From Nitrososphaerota archaeon (GTDB lineage Archaea > Thermoproteota > Nitrososphaeria > Nitrososphaerales > Gagatemarchaeaceae), in the NCBI GenBank assembly GCA_005877225.1, contig VBPK01000103.1, positions 1-11,873 of the forward strand: a stretch of DNA of 11,873 nt. The letters are read 5' to 3'. The position numbers and the translations under genes are program-made. Below the pieces are notes generated by a model, which was given only the letters and a program-made list of their open reading frames with translations, was not told the origin of the DNA and did no database searches. Below are positions 6,556 to 11,873 of the stretch, piece by piece (positions within the stretch are counted from its first letter, which is position 1; each line of letters opens with the position of its first letter).

Positions 6556-8418
6556 TTAGAGACGCTGAACTGCCGTCCTCCCTAGCCTGCTCTCGACCTG
6601 ATTAACGAGCTTCTTCGTCTTGACAACCGTATCCGGGTTGACCGAGATGGAGTCGATACCAAGGCTCACAAGGTACTCGGCGAGGTCTGGGTAGACTGAG
6701 GGGGCCTGCCCACAGATTGAGACTGTCCTCCCGGCTCCGTGGGCGCCGTCTATCAGGAGCTTTATCGCGCGCTTGACCGCCTCGTCTCTCTCGTCGAAGT
6801 AGCCCAACCGTCCCAGCCTTCCCGAGTCCCTGTCTATCCCGAGTGTCAGTTGGGTCAAGTCGTTAGACCCTATGCTCAGGCCGTCGCAGAGGCGAGAGAA
6901 CTCGTCGGCAAGGAAGACCATCGAGGGAACCTCCGCCATAAGCCAGACCTTGAATGTGTCTCCGCGCCTTAGCCCCTCATCCTCAATCACCCCCACGCAC
7001 CTCTCAACCTCCCAGAGCGTTCTTACGAAGGGGAGCATTACCCAGACGTTCGTCAGACCCATCTCCTCTCTCACCTTCTTTATCGCCCTCACCTCCATCT
7101 TGAAGGCCTGAAGGTACTCGGGGGCGATGTACCGGGAGACGCCACGCCATCCTATCATTGGGTTGGACTCGGTCTCCTCGTACTTCTCGCCGCCTTTCAG
7201 CTCCTTGTACTCGTTGGACTTGAAATCTGAGAACCTCACCACCACCGGTCTGGGGTCTATCTCCCTCGCTACAGTCGCGATCCCCTGCGCCAGCCTGTCT
7301 ACGAACACCTTCTCCCTCCCCGTCTCGATCAGGTAGAGTGGATGCTCCCCGATGTAGCTCGCGATTATGAACTCGATTCTCATCAACCCGATTCCGTCGA
7401 ATGGGATGTTCGCGTAATCTCTGATCTTCTCGGGGACGCCGAGGTTCATGTAGACCTTCGTCTTAGTGATGAGGTTTCGTGCTTCCTCAACCTCCTCCGC
7501 AGTGCTCTTCGAGGGTGTGACGACCGTCACACGCCCCTTGAAGACGTTTCCGCTGGACCCATCGACTGTGACGACCATCCCCTCCTTCAGAAGCTTCGTC
7601 GCGTCGGAGGTCCCCACGACACAGGGCACGCCTAGCTCCCTGCTGACGATTGCGGCGTGGCTTGTCATCCCACCCTCGTCGGTGATTATTCCGGCCGTCT
7701 TCACCATCGAGGGGACGAAGTCGGGCGTTGTCATTTTCGTGACGAGGATGTCACCCTTGCTGACCCTCCCCAGGTCTTTCATCCCGAGCACGATCTTCAC
7801 GGGACCCGTGCCGAGCCCCGGGGAGGCGCCGAGCCCCTTCGCGATGGGAGATTCTTCGACGACATGCTCAACCCTCTCCTTCGCTAGGAAGGTAACGGCC
7901 CTCGTCTGGACCAAGAAGACCTCCCCCCTTTCTATCGTCCACTCGAAGTCCTGAGGATACTTATAGTGCTCTTCTAAGGCCCGTCCGAGTCTCCACAGCT
8001 TCCTCAGCTCATCTTCGGTCAGGACCGGCTTCTCCCTCAGAGATTTCGGGACCCTTACGGTCACGAGGCCCGACCCCGATCTGCTCGTGGTTTTCATCGA
8101 GGTCTTGCGAGTTATCCGGGTTTCGATTAATTTCCCGCTCTTCTTGTCGATGACGAACGTATCGGGGGTAGCCCTCCCCGACACAACATCCTCCCCCTGC
8201 CCGTACCCTCCCTCGATGACGATGACCTCCTTGTCTCCTGTAAGAGGGTGAAGGGTGAAGCCGACGCCCGCCTTCTGGCTCGCGACCTGTCGTTGGACGA
8301 CGACCGCGGATCGCCGAGAGTATCGCCTTCTTCCCCCGCACGTTAAGGAGCGTGATCTGCTGCCCCGCAAAGCTTGCCTCTCTGAGGTCCTCCATCGTCG
8401 CCGAACTCCTGACTGCAA
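6556..8418 (-). CDS. ppsA: PEP synthase, C-terminal part of a frameshifted gene
   Basis: The frame carries most of phosphoenolpyruvate synthase. Real family sequence begins at about 8307 (AVVVQRQVASQKAGVGFTLHPLTGD); the 37 residues before it, up to 8418, are an arginine-rich out-of-frame reading of the N-terminal fragment. Downstream are the end of the ATP-binding domain (FEWTIERGEVFLVQTR), the swivelling phosphohistidine domain with EGGMTSHAAIVSRELGVPCV (the His codon at 7657-7659), and the PEP/pyruvate barrel. The barrel ends with SICGQAPS, whose Cys is the catalytic acid, and SISVNPDTV. The enzyme converts pyruvate, ATP and water to PEP, AMP and phosphate for gluconeogenesis. All late catalytic residues are intact. 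Alone, this part lacks the N-terminal ATP-grasp-like half and should not be active. The stop is TAA at 6556-6558. Confidence 0.9.
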   Translation of the reverse strand: MQSGVRRRWRTSERQALRGSRSRSLTCGGRRRYSRRSAVVVQRQVASQKAGVGFTLHPLTGDKEVIVIEGGYGQGEDVVSGRATPDTFVIDKKSGKLIETRITRKTSMKTTSRSGSGLVTVRVPKSLREKPVLTEDELRKLWRLGRALEEHYKYPQDFEWTIERGEVFLVQTRAVTFLAKERVEHVVEESPIAKGLGASPGLGTGPVKIVLGMKDLGRVSKGDILVTKMTTPDFVPSMVKTAGIITDEGGMTSHAAIVSRELGVPCVVGTSDATKLLKEGMVVTVDGSSGNVFKGRVTVVTPSKSTAEEVEEARNLITKTKVYMNLGVPEKIRDYANIPFDGIGLMRIEFIIASYIGEHPLYLIETGREKVFVDRLAQGIATVAREIDPRPVVVRFSDFKSNEYKELKGGEKYEETESNPMIGWRGVSRYIAPEYLQAFKMEVRAIKKVREEMGLTNVWVMLPFVRTLWEVERCVGVIEDEGLRRGDTFKVWLMAEVPSMVFLADEFSRLCDGLSIGSNDLTQLTLGIDRDSGRLGRLGYFDERDEAVKRAIKLLIDGAHGAGRTVSICGQAPSVYPDLAEYLVSLGIDSISVNPDTVVKTKKLVNQVESRLGRTAVQRL

Positions 8419-8770
8419 CTGGGAGATTTCTGACGGAGGACCTTCTGCAGAGTTCTTCGTAGGCGAGTCCTACTACGCGCGAAACCTCTCCGGGGAGGGC
8501 GGACGACTCAACGATCCGCCTGATCTCCGCAGCTCCCTTCTCCAGATTTGCGAAGTCGTCCACGTCTATCCTGGAGAGGATTCTCTCGATCTTCTGCTCG
8601 AGTCCGTGTGACTTCGAGAAGACCTCGTAGGCCTTCGTCGTAACCACGAAGGCGGGAGGCACGGGAAGGCGTGCTCGGAATATCTCCCCGAGGTTGGCCC
8701 CCTTTCCCCCAGCGAAGCCCGTGTCGTGCTTCCCAATCTCATCTAGGAATCTGATATAATCGGAGTTCAT
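8009..8770 (-). CDS. ppsA: PEP synthase, N-terminal part of a frameshifted gene
   Basis: From ATG 8770 the first 155 residues are a normal PPDK_N start: VGGKG-like FAGGKGANLGEI at 19-30, PVPPAFVVTTKAY at 36-48, VAVRSSATMEDLREASFAGQQITLLNV at 118-144 (ATP-binding region), ending near ILSAIR at about 8306. After that the frame reads out-of-frame sequence to a stop at 8009, and the true protein continues in another frame from about 8307. The usual segment between these points, with the conserved C-(W/F)-A-S-L-(F/Y)-T-x-R-A-I-x-Y-R motif, is absent: about 27 residues. The missing length must be 3n+2 bases. The two parts together would encode about 738 residues; family members are usually around 760-800. 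A TATA-like element and a 57-base gap after metF suggest its own promoter. Confidence 0.88.
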   Translation of the reverse strand: MNSDYIRFLDEIGKHDTGFAGGKGANLGEIFRARLPVPPAFVVTTKAYEVFSKSHGLEQKIERILSRIDVDDFANLEKGAAEIRRIVESSALPGEVSRVVGLAYEELCRRSSVRNLPVAVRSSATMEDLREASFAGQQITLLNVRGKKAILSAIRGRRPTTGREPEGGRRLHPSPSYRRQGGHRHRGRVRAGGGCCVGEGYPRYVRHRQEEREINRNPDNSQDLDENHEQIGVGPRDRKGPEISEGEAGPDRR

Positions 8771-8800
8771 CGGCAGCCCCAGCGGATGATTCTTATCGAC

Positions 8801-8807
8801 TTTTAAG
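8801..8807 (-). promoter_or_regulatory. Candidate TATA box for ppsA
   Basis: On the minus strand CTTAAAA lies about 31-37 bases upstream of the ppsA ATG at 8770, in the 57-base gap after metF. This predicts a leader of only a few bases, in the archaeal style, and suggests that ppsA can be transcribed apart from the methionine operon. Read-through from metF is also possible. Confidence 0.45.
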
Positions 8808-8827
8808 ATTGCGACCGTCGAGGTTTG

Positions 8828-9712
8828 CTAGTCCAGGATGAACCTGGCCAGCTCTGGCCTACCCCGGGTTGACACATAGACACCCTGGCAACCAACGGCG
8901 CGCAGCCTATCGGCCACCCTCTTCGCCTCCCTGAGCAGCTCCGGTTCGCCTCCTTTCTCCGCAATCGCGCCGAGGTGAGGGGGGATATCCCAGCCAAACT
9001 TCTTGCGGCAGTACTCTATGTCATCTGAGCTCCTGAAGGGGAAGACGTTGAGGAGGACCCTGGAGTTCAGCCTTCGCCTCCTCAGCGTCCTCATGTGAGA
9101 GGGGAAGGTGTAGGAGACGTCGGCCGTCGGCGGCTGAGCGAGAAGGTACTCCGCCCCGGATTTCAACCTCGAGTGGGCGAGACGCCTCCCTCGAGGGGCA
9201 TCGAGCGTCGCCAGGTCAATGGGGGCGAAGAAAGTAGGTCGAACCCCCGCCCTCTCGAAGAGTGCTCCGGCCTCTATCATCATCTCGCCCACCCCCGTAT
9301 AGTCGTAGACGTTCTTCGCGCCGTCGTCCGCGTAGGTGTCACCCCAGACAAACATCAGCGAGTCCAGCCCCAACGAGAGAGCGGTGAGGATCGCCGAGCG
9401 AATCGCGGGTCTGTTCGAGTCGCGCGCTGTTATGACAGGGACGGCCTCGATTCCCACCTCCTCCTGCACCATCGCGGCCGAGTAGATCGTCCCCAGCTTC
9501 AGCCTCGAAAGGTCTTTCACGTCAGCTACGAGTATCGCATCCGCGAGGTTCTGTATCTTCTTCACCCTCTCCAGAAAGTCGCGCGTCTTCTGGCGGAGGC
9601 CGATCAGAGGCTCCCTATCCCTCTCCGCGGTGAAGTTCGGGGGAAAGACCTCCACGATTCGAAGGAAGTCCCTTCTCTCGAGTTTCTGCCGAAGCTTCAA
9701 ACACTCTACCAT
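8828..9712 (-). CDS. metF: Methylenetetrahydrofolate reductase family protein (MetF)
   Basis: A 294-residue TIM-barrel protein, close to the usual MetF length. Family features: VEVFPP at residues 20-25 with the catalytic glutamate Glu21 (equivalent to E. coli Glu28), PVITARDSNRPAI at 92-104, LMFVWGDTY at 119-127 with the FAD/folate-site aspartate Asp125, and LLAQPP at 190-195 with Gln193 matching the folate-binding glutamine. It should reduce a methylene-pterin to the methyl-pterin, supplying methyl groups for methionine synthesis. Whether the cofactor is tetrahydrofolate or a methanopterin-type pterin, and whether the electron donor is NAD(P)H, cannot be decided here. The ATG overlaps the stop of the upstream MetE-like gene by seven bases (9706-9712), so the two are probably translationally coupled. 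Confidence 0.9.
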   Translation of the reverse strand: MVECLKLRQKLERRDFLRIVEVFPPNFTAERDREPLIGLRQKTRDFLERVKKIQNLADAILVADVKDLSRLKLGTIYSAAMVQEEVGIEAVPVITARDSNRPAIRSAILTALSLGLDSLMFVWGDTYADDGAKNVYDYTGVGEMMIEAGALFERAGVRPTFFAPIDLATLDAPRGRRLAHSRLKSGAEYLLAQPPTADVSYTFPSHMRTLRRRRLNSRVLLNVFPFRSSDDIEYCRKKFGWDIPPHLGAIAEKGGEPELLREAKRVADRLRAVGCQGVYVSTRGRPELARFILD

Positions 9713-10872
9713 CTCTGCCTGTACAACAGGTGGGGTGACTGCAGGGACTCCTCGGCCCTTCCGAGCTCCAGGGTGATGTAGGCCATGTGCCTTCTGCTTA
9801 TGCCCAGCGTGTCGGCCTCTTCGTTGATTGACTGAAGGATCTTCTCAGCCTGCCTCGATTTGTACCTCTTGAGCACTTTGTGCTCGTAGGTGTAGAATGT
9901 CGCCACGATCTCTCTAGTCTCCCTCCTGACAGAGACCAGGAAGTATCCCCTTCTGTCGTACTCCTTCTTTTGGAGCTGGTGAGGCCTCGCCTCCTCCGCC
10001 TCCCCAAAGTAGGCGTCGTCTCTCGCGAGCGTGAGGTTGGCGTTCTTGGCGTAGGCCACCTCCCTGTCCAAACTCCGCTGCCCGCAGTGTGGGTGGACGA
10101 AGCTGACCCTCTCTTCACCGAGTGCCTTCCTCGCCCGCTCGATTACGCCCCTGACCTCCTCAACGTCCTCGATTCGTGGGCTCTGAGCGTCGAGGGCGCC
10201 AACTCCGATCCGCTGGTCGTAATTCCCTTTGGCCACCTCTTCGAGGAGGCGAGGGTAGTGGTAAAAGTCGAGGGAGAGGACGTCGACCTTGGCTTTCGTG
10301 AGGAGGCGAAAGAGCCTCGTCGTGTCGCCGCAGGCGTGGAGGACGAGCGGGAGTTTGGCAACCCCGGCGATCTCCTCGTACAGGTCGAGAATGTAATCCG
10401 GGGTGGAAGACTCTGAAGAGATGCTCGGCGAGTCGAGTTGCAGCATCGAGACCAAGTTGCCTCTCTGCAGGTCTTCTATCTCCGGCAGGATGATCTCCCT
10501 GTTTATCGCGCGCGCGAACTCTCGGGTGTCTCTGTAGGCCCCGGTCGTCACCTTCGCGAACTTGGCGAGGGTGTACGCATCGGTTATCGGCTCCTTGAGC
10601 TCGAACTGCTCGGGGAGGATCTCCCTCGCGTGTCTCACATCGTTGAGCCTAATGCTAGAGATTCTCTTGACCTTCTCCGAGACGAACGCCTCCGCCCCTT
10701 TCCATCCCACTCCCCTGACGAACTTCGGGTCGAGGAAGATGGAGTAGAGGTCCCCTCGAGTCTGGCCTGTCGAGACGACCTCGATTCCCGAGGCGGTGAA
10801 GTCTCGTATCGCCTCCTCCAGGCTCCATATGTAAGGGTCGACGAGTTCGTCCGTGACTCCGTGCTCCTGCAT
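9706..10872 (-). CDS. MetE-like methyltransferase with C-terminal DUF4346-like domain
   Basis: 388 residues as read from ATG 10872. Residues 1-60 resemble the first part of the MetE/UROD barrel (EEAIRDFTASGIEVVSTGQTRGDL). Residues 145-290 hold MetE-type zinc-site motifs: LVLHACGD with His179 and Cys181, LSLDFY with Asp202 where MetE has Glu, and FVHPHCGQRSL with Cys263. Residues 300-388 (DRRGYFLVSVRRETREIVATFY ... HMAYITLELGRAEESL) resemble DUF4346, found in archaeal pterin-related proteins. That link is from memory. The family's usual N-terminal VGSYP motif is missing; upstream in this frame are only eight further codons, then a TAG at 10897-10899. The gene may therefore be truncated at its 5' end (see findings). 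The partner upstream gene and metF place it in methionine synthesis, perhaps as a methyl-pterin-binding or methyl-transfer partner. Confidence 0.85.
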   Translation of the reverse strand: MQEHGVTDELVDPYIWSLEEAIRDFTASGIEVVSTGQTRGDLYSIFLDPKFVRGVGWKGAEAFVSEKVKRISSIRLNDVRHAREILPEQFELKEPITDAYTLAKFAKVTTGAYRDTREFARAINREIILPEIEDLQRGNLVSMLQLDSPSISSESSTPDYILDLYEEIAGVAKLPLVLHACGDTTRLFRLLTKAKVDVLSLDFYHYPRLLEEVAKGNYDQRIGVGALDAQSPRIEDVEEVRGVIERARKALGEERVSFVHPHCGQRSLDREVAYAKNANLTLARDDAYFGEAEEARPHQLQKKEYDRRGYFLVSVRRETREIVATFYTYEHKVLKRYKSRQAEKILQSINEEADTLGISRRHMAYITLELGRAEESLQSPHLLYRQRW

Positions 10873-11873
10873 CTTCTGGTACCGCGGCGACGAGGCCTAG
10901 CATCGCGTAGGCAACCTCAGGGCTCCGCGTCCTCAGTCCGCAGTCGGGGTTGACGAAGATTTTTTCCGGCGGAAGGTCGGTGACCTTCTGAGCGTAAAGA
11001 ATTCTGTCCCTCACGGCGGCGAGGGTCGGGAGTCTGTCCGTGTGCACATGGACGACGCCAACGCCAAGTTCCTTTTCGTATCCGTAATCCCTGAAGAGTT
11101 TCAGGTCCTCGTAGCCTACTCTCCTTCCGTCGTCGACCCCGACTGCGTAACCATCCCTGTTGGCGTACTCGAACGAGAACCTGCTGCAGTTCTTCGCCTC
11201 GAGAAGGTGAGGAAAGAGAATCCCGTAACCGTACTTGGGAGGAAAGCAGCTGTGAAGGCTGAAGGTTCCATCGAGACCCCTTGTCGTTTCGTTGAACGAC
11301 TCGGCGACGAGCTTTGCGTCCTCAACCGTCTGGTACTGGGTCGCGGCAGGGCTGTCAAGCTGTATCTCTCGCGCACCGCGCCGGATGAGGTCTCTGACTA
11401 CCCGGCGTATCACGCCGGCCAGCTCTAGGGTCATCTCTCTCCTCGCGCTGAACCTCTTAGCCGCCGGGGGGAGAGACCTCCTACCCCACTTCCGTGTGTA
11501 GTAGTAGTGGTCAGACCAGGCGACAATCGTGATCGCGTCTGTCACGGGGATTTTTGGCCTTCTGCGGGCGTGGCTCTTCGTGTAGAGGAACTCGTCGAGG
11601 TGGTAGTCTCTCAGGTAGGCTGGTTTCCGCCTTACGGACGCCTCGCGCCAATACTTGTTGTCAAAGCTCCTGACTCTGCCGAGAAACTCGAATCCCTTAA
11701 TGTTGGAGACGGGAGTTTCGTACATCTCGGTGCGGGCCTGCTCTCCGCTCCAGACCAGGTCCAGCCCAGGCTCTCGTAGGTGCTCCCCGGCTTTCTCCTG
11801 CATCGCTATCGCATACAGCATCGAGAACTCGACGATCCTCCTTCTCTCCTCGTCCGTGAAGCCACTGCGCTTC
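10655..11873 (-). CDS. metE: MetE-like (cobalamin-independent) methionine synthase, 5' end missing
   Basis: The frame is open to the right edge, so the N-terminus lies outside the window. The visible protein matches archaeal core-MetE proteins: GEQARTEMYETP, GFEFLGRVRSFDNKYW, IPVTDAITIV, IQLDSP, then the zinc site with all four ligand types present: HSCFPP (His and Cys), FSFEYANRD (Glu) and NPDCGLRTR (Cys). Counted from the ATG at 11821 these are His190, Cys192, Glu218 and Cys294. The enzyme transfers a methyl group to the zinc-bound thiol of homocysteine. Homology ends at about 10885 (VAYAMLGLVAA). The last roughly 76 codons to TAG 10655 overlap the next gene by 218 bases and read as arginine/glycine/proline-rich out-of-frame sequence, so the natural C-terminus and stop appear to be lost. 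It is the first visible gene of the metE-metE2-metF operon. Confidence 0.88.
   Translation of the reverse strand, partial: KRSGFTDEERRRIVEFSMLYAIAMQEKAGEHLREPGLDLVWSGEQARTEMYETPVSNIKGFEFLGRVRSFDNKYWREASVRRKPAYLRDYHLDEFLYTKSHARRRPKIPVTDAITIVAWSDHYYYTRKWGRRSLPPAAKRFSARREMTLELAGVIRRVVRDLIRRGAREIQLDSPAATQYQTVEDAKLVAESFNETTRGLDGTFSLHSCFPPKYGYGILFPHLLEAKNCSRFSFEYANRDGYAVGVDDGRRVGYEDLKLFRDYGYEKELGVGVVHVHTDRLPTLAAVRDRILYAQKVTDLPPEKIFVNPDCGLRTRSPEVAYAMLGLVAAVPEDAGARSHGRTRRPLHMEPGGGDTRLHRLGNRGRLDRPDSRGPLLHLPRPEVRQGSGMERGGGVRLGEGQENL

Noticed and set aside
8280..8330. Intein or intron as the cause of the ppsA break
   Set aside because: Some archaeal PEP synthase genes carry inteins, but an intein or intron adds sequence in the gene; here sequence is missing and no splice or homing motif is present.
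9095..9781. 228-codon plus-strand open frame opposite metF
   Set aside because: It mirrors metF, which has clear family motifs. The plus-strand product is arginine/valine-rich low-complexity with no recognisable domain, typical of an antisense frame in GC-rich DNA.
10438..10953. 171-codon plus-strand frame, with others at 9880-10416 and 11042-11428
   Set aside because: All are antisense to the MetE-like genes, have biased composition and show no motifs.

Overview
The window looks archaeal. Arginine codons are mostly AGG/AGA. Short AT-rich TATA-like elements lie about 27-35 bases upstream of start codons with almost no leader. The gene set is also archaeal in style: a MetE-like pair plus MetF, PEP synthase, a short IMPase-type phosphatase and a NodB-type deacetylase. 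The DNA is GC-rich, and no rRNA, tRNA, CRISPR array or transposase is visible. The lineage cannot be fixed from this window; a TACK-type or Thermoplasmatota archaeon would fit.

Layout. (1) Bases 3-1221, plus strand: the 3' part of a thymidylate-kinase-like P-loop kinase, then an inositol-monophosphatase-family phosphatase. (2) Bases 1358-5278, minus strand, a tight operon read right to left: membrane-anchored thymidylate-kinase-like protein, NodB-type polysaccharide deacetylase, carbamoyl-phosphate-synthase-like ATP-grasp enzyme, HAD phosphatase. Genes overlap or are 0-2 bases apart. (3) Bases 5312-6061, plus strand: a sugar-1-phosphate nucleotidyltransferase divergent from the operon. (4) Bases 6258-6509, minus: a small two-helix membrane protein with its own promoter. 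(5) Bases 6556-8770, minus: phosphoenolpyruvate synthase, broken by a frameshift with about 27 residues missing. (6) Bases 8828-11873, minus: a methionine operon read right to left: a zinc-site MetE-like methionine synthase (5' end outside the window), a second MetE-like protein carrying a C-terminal DUF4346-like domain, and MetF.

How the genes may work together. Regions 1-3 look like a cassette for making and modifying a surface glycan or other phosphorylated sugar conjugate: nucleotidyl transfer, phosphorylation, dephosphorylation, ligation and deacetylation. The exact product is unknown. Region 6 would make a methyl-pterin with MetF and pass the methyl group to homocysteine. PEP synthase serves gluconeogenesis.

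Most notable oddities. PEP synthase and the MetE-MetE boundary both appear to have lost a short segment, each with the same change of frame, and both junctions sit on the same palindrome CCGCGG followed by T. The HAD gene has no canonical start codon upstream of its catalytic motif; one base change would create the classic TAATG overlap. These three defects could be real lesions or assembly errors and should be checked against reads first.
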